A stretch of 20,848 nt of DNA from an uncultured Oscillospiraceae bacterium (GCA_947627085.1 CANQUO010000009.1:1-20848); one strand, 5' to 3'; counted from the first letter of the stretch, positions 1-8,012 are shown. The notes: generated by a model from the sequence alone, not told the origin. Made by a program: numbers and translations.

Positions 1-13
1 CCTTCATATATGT

Positions 14-1963
14 ATGCTCCCCCTATCTCGACAGTGTTTTTTCTTTTTCACTGTCTACTTTAGGGGGAGCATATCAGCGATAGGCGTGGGGATTTTTATC
101 ACTGCCTGGGCGATAACGCAATTCGGTATAGTACAAGATGAGCATCAGATGTTCAGGATATATATCAGTGCCGCTGTCGGGCTACTGCTGGCGTATCTTT
201 GCTATGCCTTGCTGGTGAAGCTGACCGCGTCGAAACCGCTGTTTGGCATCGAGACATTGGACGGTGGGCGGGAACGCTCGGAAATATATAATATGATAGT
301 GATCCTGTGTTGCGCAATCACGTTTGGGTTAGTCAACAATTTCTTTTCATTGCGTACTGTGGATACCTCCCTTGGAGGATTTATAGCGGGATATTTTGCA
401 AGCGCTATCATAGCGTGTTTCGTCCTTTCGGCGATGAGGGACGGCAAGACGTATGCTGGGAAGCTTGCCTTGACCATGTCGATTCTGTTCGTCTTTGTGC
501 TGGCGTTCTACTATTCCTTCATTCCGAACCTGTACGACGAGTCGGTTTGGGAGATTCACCATTACAACGCCGTGGTACAGCAGATATATAACGTCTCCTT
601 CAACGAGCCATATACCTTTGAAAGCTCCGGCATCTACGGCCACTACGCCATCTTCCTTTGGCCGTTTTTGAAGCTTTTCGGACACGGGCCGGTCACGATA
701 AATCTTCTCATAGTATCGCAGGTGCTGATTACTGAAGCGGTGTTTATCGCTGTGGTATTCAAGGTGACAAAAAACAACATTCTCCGTGCGGTGGCCATCT
801 TGGCCGGCGGTACCATGTTTACGGGCCAGTTCTACGGCGCGGTTATACCTACCCGCATTTTGTGGCCCATGCTTATACTGGCCTACATGCTGTATGGCGA
901 CAGTAGCGCCGGAGTGAAGAAAAGGTCCGGCCTCTTCTGGGGATTGGGGTATATCCTTTGCGGGATAGCCATCACATGGAGCACCGACTCGGGCATCGTG
1001 GCGACGGTGGCCTATTCCATCGCCATATGGTTGCGTGTATGGAGGGATGAGTTGCCCTTTTCAAAGAGAGCGCTCAAAACGTATGGCCTGACTTTGATCG
1101 GGTGTGCCGGAGCGTTGCTTTTTATGCTCGCGGTCATCAATGGCTACAATCTCCTGTGTGGCGGTCCTCTTGTCTTTGAGGAATGTTTTTTTCCAATGCT
1201 GGGAGGAGAGGGATATGTCATCGGCCTGCAGAACCAGCCAGATTCGTTTGTGAACGACTCGTTCGCGATACCCACTGTTGTTTTTGTGATCTCCGAAATT
1301 ACAGGGATGCTTTCGCTCAAGTTTGTCGGGGCCTGTAAAACGGACAGGCTGGACCTTGCCGTTTGCGGCCTTATGGGCCTTGGACAGAGCTATTACTATT
1401 TTAACCGTGCCGCCGCCGGGTGGGGTTGCGTAAAGCCGTATTTTATCCTTTGCGCGGTCTTTATCGCCGAGTTTGTCTGGGAGAAAGGCAAGGCCGCCAA
1501 CCTGTATGTCGCGGCGAAAAAGGCTTCGGGTATTTCGAGCGTTATTATCTTATCCGCTATGACCTTCACGTTGTGTTACTATTCTCCGATTTTCCTGTCC
1601 GACAAAGCCGAATATTTAAACGTCATGGACAGCTTCAACGAGCTTTGCGAAACGGTGGAGCGGGAGGTGCCGAAGGATACATACGCATTCGGCTACCTCA
1701 CCCAGGATGTGTACGCAACTCTTGGTTGGGACCCGGGCTACCATTACAGAGATTCATCGGACATGTTCGGATATGGAATCGAGAACGTGTACGCCGAGAT
1801 GGGCGCGCAGGACAGGCTGCTGGTGACATGGTTCAATTATGACAGCGCCATTCAGGAGCTTCCGGGTTTCACCATTGTCAAGGAGATCAGTATCGGTCCC
1901 GAGCCGGAGGAGGGGGAGACACCGAATGTGAGCTTTATCCTTCTTGAAAAGACCGGGGCGTGA
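14..1963 (+). CDS. Multipass membrane protein, GT-C glycosyltransferase-like (5' end may lie outside window)
   Basis: A 649-residue protein made mostly of hydrophobic segments, roughly 11-13 by eye, followed by a hydrophilic C-terminal domain of about 120 residues from near residue 530. After the early helices an acidic/aromatic loop (NLYDESVWEIHHYNAV, near residue 175) resembles the catalytic first loop of GT-C enzymes, which take sugar from a polyprenyl-phosphate donor on the outer face of the membrane. That architecture (helices, acidic loop, soluble tail) is the basis for the call; no family-specific signature was recognised. A Wzy-type polymerase is the main alternative. The frame is open from the left edge of the window to the ATG at 14, with no stop and no convincing ribosome-binding site, so the true start may be further upstream. 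It ends 18 bases before ddhA and looks co-transcribed with it. The distal GtrB-like GT2 could supply its lipid-linked donor (inference). Confidence 0.6.
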   Translation: MLPLSRQCFFFFTVYFRGSISAIGVGIFITAWAITQFGIVQDEHQMFRIYISAAVGLLLAYLCYALLVKLTASKPLFGIETLDGGRERSEIYNMIVILCCAITFGLVNNFFSLRTVDTSLGGFIAGYFASAIIACFVLSAMRDGKTYAGKLALTMSILFVFVLAFYYSFIPNLYDESVWEIHHYNAVVQQIYNVSFNEPYTFESSGIYGHYAIFLWPFLKLFGHGPVTINLLIVSQVLITEAVFIAVVFKVTKNNILRAVAILAGGTMFTGQFYGAVIPTRILWPMLILAYMLYGDSSAGVKKRSGLFWGLGYILCGIAITWSTDSGIVATVAYSIAIWLRVWRDELPFSKRALKTYGLTLIGCAGALLFMLAVINGYNLLCGGPLVFEECFFPMLGGEGYVIGLQNQPDSFVNDSFAIPTVVFVISEITGMLSLKFVGACKTDRLDLAVCGLMGLGQSYYYFNRAAAGWGCVKPYFILCAVFIAEFVWEKGKAANLYVAAKKASGISSVIILSAMTFTLCYYSPIFLSDKAEYLNVMDSFNELCETVEREVPKDTYAFGYLTQDVYATLGWDPGYHYRDSSDMFGYGIENVYAEMGAQDRLLVTWFNYDSAIQELPGFTIVKEISIGPEPEEGETPNVSFILLEKTGA

Positions 1964-1981
1964 TGGAAAGGGGCGTTTGAC

Positions 1982-2761
1982 ATGAAGGTGGTTTTGCTTG
2001 CCGGGGGACTTGGCACAAGGATAAGCGAGGAATCGCAGTACAGACCCAAGCCGCTCATAGAACTTGGTGACATGCCTGTGCTATGGCACATTATGAAGCT
2101 TTACAGCCACTACGGACATAATGAGTTCATCGTCTGTGCCGGTTATAAGCAACACATGGTCAAGGAGTTCTTCGCCCACTATTTTCTCAACAGCTCCGAT
2201 GTGACCTTCGATTACACCGATGGCAGGAGTGACATGACCGTACACGCCAGCCGCGCGGAGCCATGGAAGGTGACCATTGTTGACACCGGCCTTTCCACCA
2301 TGACCGGTGGGCGAATCAAGCGCGTACAGAAGTATGTGGGGGATGAGACGTTCCTTATGACCTACGGGGACGGCGTGTGCGATGTGGATATAGGCAGGCT
2401 CGTCGACTTTCACAGGTGCCACGGGAAAACCGCCACTCTGACGTCGGTGCTTCTCCGCCAGCAAAAGGGCGTCCTTGACATTGACGGCGACAACGCGGTA
2501 AAGTCCTTCCGCGAGAAGAATCTTGCCGACGGTGCGCCCATCAACGCCGGCTTCATGGTGCTTGAGCCGAAGATATTTGATTACATCGACGGAGACAGTT
2601 GCGTCTTTGAGCGGGAACCCATGGAACGCCTCGCGGCGGAAGGTGAGCTTATGAGCTACATGCACCGAGGATTCTGGCAGTGCATGGATACAGCTCGCGA
2701 GAAGGAAACGCTGGAAAAGCTCTGGGCCAGCGGACAAGCCCCGTGGAAGGTGTGGGACTGA
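1982..2761 (+). CDS. rfbF: Glucose-1-phosphate cytidylyltransferase
   Basis: Makes CDP-glucose from CTP and alpha-D-glucose 1-phosphate, the first step to CDP-3,6-dideoxyhexoses, in the cytoplasm. The 259-residue length fits RfbF/DdhA (about 257). The nucleotidyltransferase signature GGLGTR is at residues 8-13, followed by RPKPL at 21-25. TYGDGVCDVD carries the metal-binding Asp, and INAGFMVLEP plus the C-terminal FWQCMDT stretch are typical of the cytidylyltransferase branch rather than the thymidylyl- or uridylyltransferases. A GGAAAGGGG ribosome-binding site precedes the ATG. The stop overlaps the ddhB start by one base (TGATG), so the two are translationally coupled. Adjacent ddhB and ddhC confirm the pathway. 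Also called ddhA. The gene appears intact and G+C-rich. Confidence 0.95.
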   Translation: MKVVLLAGGLGTRISEESQYRPKPLIELGDMPVLWHIMKLYSHYGHNEFIVCAGYKQHMVKEFFAHYFLNSSDVTFDYTDGRSDMTVHASRAEPWKVTIVDTGLSTMTGGRIKRVQKYVGDETFLMTYGDGVCDVDIGRLVDFHRCHGKTATLTSVLLRQQKGVLDIDGDNAVKSFREKNLADGAPINAGFMVLEPKIFDYIDGDSCVFEREPMERLAAEGELMSYMHRGFWQCMDTAREKETLEKLWASGQAPWKVWD

Positions 2762-3109
2762 TGGATATGGAATTTTACCGCGGCAAGCGTGTATTTATCA
2801 CGGGCCACACGGGCGTTAAGGGTGCGTGGCTGTGCAGGATACTGGTCAATGCGGGAGCGATAGTCACGGGCTATTCCCTGCCGGCTCCAACGGAGCCTAA
2901 CCTGTTCGCATTGGCGGGGCTTGAGGGGAAGATGAGCTCGGTCGTCGGCGACGTGCGGGACTTTAAGAGCCTGAAGGCCGCCTTTGACGAGGCACAGCCT
3001 GAGATCGTCCTTCATCTGGCCGCCCAGCCAATCGTCCGTGACAGCTACAAGGACCCAAGATATACATACGAGACGAACGTAATGGGTACGGTGAATTTGT
3101 TGGAATGTC

Positions 3110-3131
3110 ACTTCACGGGCGCCCGTGAAGT
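3110..3131. repeat. Perfect 22-base palindrome at the ddhB frame break
   Basis: The left arm ACTTCACGGGC (3110-3120) is followed with no spacer by its exact reverse complement GCCCGTGAAGT (3121-3131). The right arm reads as genuine dehydratase coding sequence in the second frame (P-V-K-S). The left arm encodes residues that do not match the family. That is the pattern expected when one arm has been copied from the other by template switching. Confidence 0.9.
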
Positions 3132-3805
3132 CAGTGGTGAATATCACCACTGATAAAGTCTATAAAAATAACGAGTGGGTCTGGGGTTACCGGGAGGACG
3201 AGCCGCTGGACGGCTTTGATCCCTACTCCAACTCAAAAAGCTGCTCGGAGCTTGTGACCCACAGCTATAAGTCGAGCTTCTTCGCGGACGACCATACCGC
3301 CATTTCTACGGCGAGGGCGGGTAACGTCATAGGCGGCGGGGACTTTGCCAACGACAGGATAATCCCGGACTGCGTGAGGGCGGTGAAGGAGGGCAGGCCA
3401 ATAACCGTCCGCAACCCCCACTCCACAAGGCCCTACCAGCACGTCTTGGAGCCACTTTTCGCATATCTTCTCATTGCCCAACGTCAGTACGAGGACCCTG
3501 CTTTCTCCGGTTGGTACAACGTGGGCCCCGACGAGTGCGACTGCGTGACCACGGGAGAGCTGGTGGACCTCTTTTGCAAAAAATGGGGCAACGGCGCGGA
3601 GTGGGTCAACAGAAGCGAGGCAGGCGCTCCCCATGAGGCCAACTTCCTCGACTGCTCCAAGCTCAAGTCCGCGTCTGGCTGGAAGCCCCGCTGGCACATC
3701 AAGGAGGCCGTTGAAAAGACCGTGGAGTGGACGAAGGTGTGGCTTAGAGACGGAGATATTCCGGGGGAGATGGACAGGGAAATCAGAGAGTATCTGGAGG
3801 CGTGA
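3125..3805 (+). pseudogene. rfbG: CDP-glucose 4,6-dehydratase, C-terminal fragment (frameshifted)
   Basis: Remainder of ddhB/rfbG in the shifted frame, beginning VKSVVNITTDKVY at a GTG that is probably just an internal Val codon. It holds the catalytic TTDK region, the YSNSK (YxxxK) active-site pair, RAGNVIGGGD, RNPHSTRPYQHVLEP and the C-terminal LDCSKLKSASGWKPRW block, all typical of CDP-glucose dehydratases. Joined with the upstream part, the protein would be about 348 residues, close to the family's usual 355-360, and no other damage is visible. This suggests a recent single event rather than long decay. The stop lies just before ddhC, whose ribosome-binding site GGAGG (3796-3800) is inside this gene. 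Without a working copy elsewhere, loss of this step would block everything downstream in the CDP-dideoxysugar pathway. Confidence 0.9.
3131..3153. repeat. Second inverted repeat, abutting the first
   Basis: The 10-base arms TCAGTGGTGA (3131-3140) and TCACCACTGA (3144-3153) flank the 3-base loop ATA. It shares base 3131 with the preceding palindrome. Both arms code for the conserved SVVNITT stretch, so the symmetry may come from coding constraint plus chance. Together the two form a 44-base double hairpin across the frame break. Confidence 0.85.
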
Positions 3806-3807
3806 AT

Positions 3808-5151
3808 ATGGAGCACGGATGGACGAGCGAAACCGAGGCCAGAAGGGACATTTTGAATGCTGTGACCGAGTACTACCGGCGGTTCAAAGAGGATAAAAAG
3901 TCTTTCGAGCCGGGCGATAGAATCAACTACGCCGCCAGGGTCTACAATGACATGGAGATGCGGGCGCTGGTGGGCTCAGCCCTGGATTTCTGGCTCACGG
4001 CGGGACGTTACACTGAGGAGTTTGAGAGAGAGTTTGCAAAATTTCTTGGCATAAGATACGCGCATCTTGTGAACAGCGGGTCCTCGGCGAACCTTGTGGC
4101 GTTCTCCGTACTGACCGCACCGGAGCTGGGAGAGCGCCGTATCAGGCGCGGTGATGAGGTCATAACCGTCGCTGCGGGATTCCCCACCACAGTCGCGCCG
4201 ATTCTTCAGTACGGCGCGGTTCCGGTTTTCGTGGACGTGACTATCCCGCAGTACAACATTGACGTTTCCATGCTGGAAACAGCTCTGAGCGGCAGGACAA
4301 AGGCCGTGATGCTTGCTCACACGTTGGGCAACCCCTTCGATCTTTCGGCGGTGAGATCCTTTTGCGACAAGCATGGCCTGTGGCTCATTGAGGACAACTG
4401 CGATGCCCTGGGAAGCGAATACGCCATCGACGGCAAGACATACCTCACCGGCACAGTTGGCCACATCGGCACAAGTAGCTTCTACCCCGCCCACCACATG
4501 ACAATGGGCGAGGGCGGTTGTGTGTACACAAACGACCCGCTGCTGAGCCGCCTCATCCGCTCCTACCGGGACTGGGGAAGGGACTGCGTTTGCCCCGGAG
4601 GCCGGGATAACACCTGCGGCCACCGCTTTGGCGGGCAATACGGACAGCTCCCGGCGGGCTATGACCACAAGTATGTGTACAGCCATCTGGGCTTTAACCT
4701 GAAGGTCACCGATATGCAGGCCGCCGTGGGTGTGGAGCAACTGAAAAAACTCCCGGATTTCATCGAAAAGCGCCGGAAGAACTGGAATTATCTGCGCAAG
4801 GCGCTTGCACCCGTCTCCGACCGGCTCATACTCCCCGAACCGGCCTCCAACAGCGCTCCCAGCTGGTTTGGTTTTCTGATGACTGTCCGGGAGGGGATTG
4901 ACCGGGACAAGGTCGTGCGGCACATCGAGGACAGGGGAGTGCAGACCCGTATGCTGTTCAGCGGTAACCTGACAAAGCACCCATGCTTTGACGATATCCG
5001 CGGAACCGATGCCTACCGCGTCGTCGGCGCCCTGGAGAACACTGACCGCATCATGCGCGACACCTTCTGGGTAGGAGTGTACCCGGGGCTCACTCAGGAG
5101 AAGCGGGAGTATATAGCGGGCGTGATAACGGAGGGAGTGAAAAGACTATGA
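3808..5151 (+). CDS. rfbH: CDP-4-dehydro-6-deoxyglucose 3-dehydratase (E1)
   Basis: PLP- and [2Fe-2S]-dependent enzyme (DdhC/RfbH/AscC) that removes the C3 hydroxyl from CDP-4-keto-6-deoxyglucose. The usual PLP-binding Lys of aminotransferase-fold enzymes is replaced by His in SSFYPAHHMTMGEGG (His 229/230), the hallmark of this subgroup. The iron-sulfur motif C-X1-C-X7-C is intact at Cys 260, 262 and 270 (RDCVCPGG...DNTC), with an upstream Cys 198 in IEDNCDALGS. Length is 447 residues, normal for the family (about 437). A GTG at 3802 is in frame, but the GGAGG at 3796-3800 sits 7 bases before ATG 3808, so I start there. The stop overlaps the next SDR (ATGA). Known enzymes need the reductase partner DdhD/AscD (E3), which is not in the window. 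Confidence 0.94.
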   Translation: MEHGWTSETEARRDILNAVTEYYRRFKEDKKSFEPGDRINYAARVYNDMEMRALVGSALDFWLTAGRYTEEFEREFAKFLGIRYAHLVNSGSSANLVAFSVLTAPELGERRIRRGDEVITVAAGFPTTVAPILQYGAVPVFVDVTIPQYNIDVSMLETALSGRTKAVMLAHTLGNPFDLSAVRSFCDKHGLWLIEDNCDALGSEYAIDGKTYLTGTVGHIGTSSFYPAHHMTMGEGGCVYTNDPLLSRLIRSYRDWGRDCVCPGGRDNTCGHRFGGQYGQLPAGYDHKYVYSHLGFNLKVTDMQAAVGVEQLKKLPDFIEKRRKNWNYLRKALAPVSDRLILPEPASNSAPSWFGFLMTVREGIDRDKVVRHIEDRGVQTRMLFSGNLTKHPCFDDIRGTDAYRVVGALENTDRIMRDTFWVGVYPGLTQEKREYIAGVITEGVKRL

Positions 5152-6080
5152 AGAGCGCGATCGTCACAGGCGCAAACGGCTTTATTGGGACAGCCCTTGT
5201 GAGAGAGCTTACTGCCCATGGCGTTCACGTTTTTGCTGTTATCAAGGACGCAAATGAAAATATCAATAGTATTATTAGCCTCCCCGGGGTAAATATCGTA
5301 TACTGCAATATGGATGAGATAGAGGCTTTGGCCAGCAAAATAAATGGACATCCAGAGATTTTTTATCACTTGGCTTGGGTAGGAACCACGGGAAAGGCCA
5401 GAGCGGATCATAATGTACAGCTGAAAAATGCAAAATGGACAGTCGATGCGGTTGAGGCTGCAAAAGCCCTTGATTGTAGACGGTTTGTCGGAGCGGGGAC
5501 TTTAGCGCAGTACGATGTTAACGCATATTCGCCACTCAATGGGTCGACGCCGAATCCCGTCAGCATATATGGCGTAGCAAAAAATGCCGCGCAGATGATG
5601 AGCAAAGCCAGATGCAATGAGCTTTGCGTAGAACATTTGTGGGGATATTTAACGAACACATATGGAATTGGTAACTATACCATGAATTTCGTGAATTTTG
5701 CAGTAAAAACCATGGTGACCGGGAAACCGGCGGATTTTACGGCAGGGGAACAAATGTATGATTTTGCAAATGTCCGGGATGTTGTTCATGGCCTGTTTTG
5801 CATAGGAGATAAGGGTAAGGCAAATTATTCATATTACATTGGAAGCACAAGACCGGCTAAGCTTAAAGAATTCATTCGGATAATCAGAGATGAGATCAAC
5901 CCGGAAATTCATCTTAATCTTGGAGCGCTTCCATTTAATGGGGTTAATCTTGGATACGATTTTTTTGATTGTACTCCAATTATACAAGACACTGGATATG
6001 AAGCTAAAGTAATATTCAGAGAGGGAATAAAAGAAACTATTCCTTGGCTCAGACAGCAAATCATGGCTGGATGGATATAG
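5148..6080 (+). CDS. NAD(P)-dependent sugar-nucleotide SDR (SDR1), CDP-dideoxyhexose 4-reductase-like
   Basis: A 310-residue extended SDR with the Rossmann GxxGxxG at 8-14 (TGANGFIG), the substrate-side motif FYHLAWVG near 72-79, Thr118 in FVGAGTLAQY, and the catalytic pair Tyr141/Lys145 (YGVAK). By position after ddhC and by general type it fits a 4-keto reductase giving CDP-paratose, CDP-abequose or CDP-ascarylose; sequence alone does not fix the product. It is a clear paralogue of the SDR at 14367-15293 (shared blocks FVGAG, YGxAK, TAGEQ...D, EGIK.T..W). The start overlaps the ddhC stop as ATGA, so it is translationally coupled. From here the DNA becomes noticeably more A+T-rich than ddhABC, which may mark a recombination joint. 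Confidence 0.82.
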   Translation: MKSAIVTGANGFIGTALVRELTAHGVHVFAVIKDANENINSIISLPGVNIVYCNMDEIEALASKINGHPEIFYHLAWVGTTGKARADHNVQLKNAKWTVDAVEAAKALDCRRFVGAGTLAQYDVNAYSPLNGSTPNPVSIYGVAKNAAQMMSKARCNELCVEHLWGYLTNTYGIGNYTMNFVNFAVKTMVTGKPADFTAGEQMYDFANVRDVVHGLFCIGDKGKANYSYYIGSTRPAKLKEFIRIIRDEINPEIHLNLGALPFNGVNLGYDFFDCTPIIQDTGYEAKVIFREGIKETIPWLRQQIMAGWI

Positions 6081-6173
6081 TCTGCTATGCCCATACAAAT
6101 AGACGAAAGCATATAGCTCAAAAGTGGAATTTATCAACATTTGTGGGATAGATGAAACAGAAAGGAATATGAT

Positions 6174-6767
6174 ATGACAGGCTTTGATTTTATAAATTTG
6201 TTAGATGGAAATGATCCCCCGTGCCTGATAACAAATTTCCACACAGGTGATATACGCGGTGGATTTTCAAAGTGCTTTGAGAGAACCACTTTTGAGAAGA
6301 ATGGCATTCAATTTAATTTAAGTGAAACCTTCTTTTCCACTTCTGCCAAAAACGTCATTCGCGGCATGCATTTTCAAATCAATAAGCCGCAGGCAAAGTT
6401 GGTGACAGTGCTTAGTGGAAAAGTGCTCGACATTGTTGTTGATTTACGTCCAAATAGCGGGACCTTTAAACAGTGGATAAGCGTTGAACTATGCGGTGAT
6501 AACAATAAATCACTTTATATTCCGCGTGGGTTCGCCCATGGCTTTGCGTCGCTGGAGGATGGTACATTGATGCTTTACCAGTGTGACGGACGTTACGACA
6601 AAGATACCGATACAGGCATAAGATTTGACGACCCTGAGTTGGGAATAGACTGGCCAATACCGAAGGAGAAAGCGATCCATTCTTCGCGGGACTTGGCCTT
6701 GATGACCTTTGAGGAGTATATGAGAGCGCCGATGGTGCTGGACACTCCTTTGGAGCAGGCGAAATAA
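6174..6767 (+). CDS. RmlC-type sugar-nucleotide 3,5- or 5-epimerase
   Basis: A 197-residue cupin-fold protein of the dTDP-4-dehydrorhamnose 3,5-epimerase family. Family marks are VIRGMHFQ (catalytic-type His66), QAKLVTVLSGKVLDIVVDLR, the conserved SLYIPRGFAHGF, an LY (Tyr135) followed by a loop lacking the usual double Tyr, and FDDPELGIDWP. No other rhamnose genes (rmlA, rmlB, rmlD) are present, while ddhA-C are adjacent. A role as the CDP-4-keto-3,6-dideoxyglucose 5-epimerase (AscE type, ascarylose pathway) is therefore more likely than dTDP-rhamnose synthesis; this is inference from context. It follows a 93-base gap, the longest so far in the operon, in which I see no clear promoter or terminator. 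An AAAGGA ribosome-binding site lies upstream of the ATG. Confidence 0.8.
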   Translation: MTGFDFINLLDGNDPPCLITNFHTGDIRGGFSKCFERTTFEKNGIQFNLSETFFSTSAKNVIRGMHFQINKPQAKLVTVLSGKVLDIVVDLRPNSGTFKQWISVELCGDNNKSLYIPRGFAHGFASLEDGTLMLYQCDGRYDKDTDTGIRFDDPELGIDWPIPKEKAIHSSRDLALMTFEEYMRAPMVLDTPLEQAK

Positions 6768-6842
6768 TATGGGTATATAACGATGTATAAAGATTTACAC
6801 TTAATAGCCCAATTCAGAGAACACCATGGGGATTCTGATAAT

Positions 6843-8012
6843 ATGGATTGTCTCATTGTTGGCTGCGGCCTTTGCGGGATGGTCATAGCAAGGTTCTTGG
6901 CGGAGCATGGGAAACGCGTACATATTGTTGAGCGTCGCCGGCATATCGGCGGCAACATTTATGATTTTAGAGACGAAAACGGCCTCCTTGTGCAAAAATA
7001 TGGACCGCACTCTTTCTTTACCGACAACATTGAGGTGAAAAGATATATTGAAAGATACATCTCCGTAAAGGACTGTTATCTTGAATATGTCACAATGATC
7101 AACGGGCGCTCTTTTCCGATGCCTTTCAACTTTAAGGCGATAGATATGCTCTACGGTGAGGATAAAGGGAGCGTACTGAAGGAAAAGCTGAGGCGCGCGT
7201 TCCCGGAGCGGGAGGTAGTATCTGTATCATCACTGGTGGAGCATGAGGACGGGCAGATCGCCGAATTTGGCCGGTTCATGTACGAGAATGAGTACCGGCT
7301 CTACACCGCGAAACAGTGGGGGCGGCCTATTGAGACTATTTCGCCGGACGTCTTTGGCAGGGTCCCGGTATACCTGTCCTATAAAAAAGAGTATGAGCCG
7401 CATAAATATCAGTTTGTACCCGAAAACGGATTTACGGATTTGGCGGAGAGGCTTTTGGATGATGAGCGTATTTCGTATGAGCTGAATGTAGACGCGACGG
7501 AGCATCTGAAATTAAATGAGCAAAACGCCGCCATTACCTGGGACGACCGGCCGTTGACATGCCCAATCGTGTATACCGGCCCGCTTGACGAGCTTTTCGG
7601 GTTCAAATATGGCAGGCTGCCGTATCGCTCACTTGAGTTTATATGGAAAACCGCGCCGGTGACGAACAGCACGGCGGCAATAGTCGCGTGGCCACAGGCG
7701 GAGACAGTCACGCGGGTGACTGATTTTTGTAAGCTCCCGGTCCAGGAAACGCCAAACGGCAAGACGACTATCGCCATAGAAATACCCTTTGAATACGACC
7801 CCAACAGGCCGTTTGGAAATGAACCATATTACCCAATAGACAATGTTAAAACACGCGGGCTGTATGACAAATACAGACAAGAAGCCGAGCGCTTCAGCAA
7901 TCTCTTCGTCGCCGGACGACTGGGGGAGTATAAATACTATAATATGGATCATACGATTTTAAACGCATTAAAGGTCGCGGGAAAAATAATGGAGGTTAAA
8001 AATGGAAAATAA
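6843..8012 (+). CDS. glf: UDP-galactopyranose mutase-like flavoenzyme (divergent)
   Basis: Flavoprotein that interconverts pyranose and furanose forms of a UDP-sugar, normally UDP-Galp to UDP-Galf, for furanose-containing glycans. The N-terminus holds the FAD dinucleotide fold GCGLCG (7-12), Glu30, HIGGN (34-38) and the KYGPH block; the C-terminus has FVAGRLGEYKYYNMDHTILNAL. LPYRSL keeps one of the family's active-site Arg residues. Two motifs deviate: the usual PVR near residue 174 reads RVPVYLSY, and GPHIFHT reads GPHSFFT. I chose ATG 6843, which puts the dinucleotide motif at the family-typical position with a weak GGGG upstream. An in-frame ATG at 6783 would add 20 residues and has no ribosome-binding site. 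The gene ends 11 bases inside the following GT8 gene. Substrate may not be UDP-Gal. Confidence 0.85.
   Translation: MDCLIVGCGLCGMVIARFLAEHGKRVHIVERRRHIGGNIYDFRDENGLLVQKYGPHSFFTDNIEVKRYIERYISVKDCYLEYVTMINGRSFPMPFNFKAIDMLYGEDKGSVLKEKLRRAFPEREVVSVSSLVEHEDGQIAEFGRFMYENEYRLYTAKQWGRPIETISPDVFGRVPVYLSYKKEYEPHKYQFVPENGFTDLAERLLDDERISYELNVDATEHLKLNEQNAAITWDDRPLTCPIVYTGPLDELFGFKYGRLPYRSLEFIWKTAPVTNSTAAIVAWPQAETVTRVTDFCKLPVQETPNGKTTIAIEIPFEYDPNRPFGNEPYYPIDNVKTRGLYDKYRQEAERFSNLFVAGRLGEYKYYNMDHTILNALKVAGKIMEVKNGK

Larger units (their letters stand above)
2761..3153 (+). pseudogene. rfbG: CDP-glucose 4,6-dehydratase, N-terminal fragment (frameshifted)
   Basis: N-terminal part of DdhB/RfbG, the NAD-dependent SDR that converts CDP-glucose to CDP-4-keto-6-deoxyglucose. 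It carries the Rossmann motif VFITGHTGVKGAWL near residue 12 and family blocks such as VLHLAAQPIVRDSY and TYETNVMGTVNLLE. After LLEC the reading leaves the family pattern (HFTGAREV...) and stops at a TGA at 3151-3153. The rest of the enzyme, including the catalytic Tyr-Lys pair, continues in another frame from about 3125. The start at ATG 2761 overlaps the ddhA stop by one base; an ATG at 2767 is possible. By comparison with RfbG proteins as I remember them, about seven residues should separate LLE from VKSVV. Here 19 bases remain instead of about 21, so a 2-base loss (or 1-base gain) explains the break. It sits inside a perfect palindrome. Real mutation, phase switch or assembly error cannot be told apart here. 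Confidence 0.9.

Noticed and set aside
3100..3160. Programmed ribosomal frameshifting in ddhB
   Set aside because: The local sequence has no slippery heptamer before the hairpins, and bases appear to be missing relative to the family, so mutation or assembly error is the simpler reading.
3976..4980. 334-codon open frame on the minus strand
   Set aside because: Antisense to ddhC, which has diagnostic PLP-site and iron-sulfur motifs.
6081..6173. Internal promoter or terminator in the gap before the epimerase
   Set aside because: No convincing -35/-10 pair and no stem with a T run could be identified.
6174..6767. rmlC of a dTDP-rhamnose pathway
   Set aside because: No rmlA, rmlB or rmlD in the window and the dehydratase genes present are of the CDP type. 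It remains possible if the other rml genes are elsewhere.
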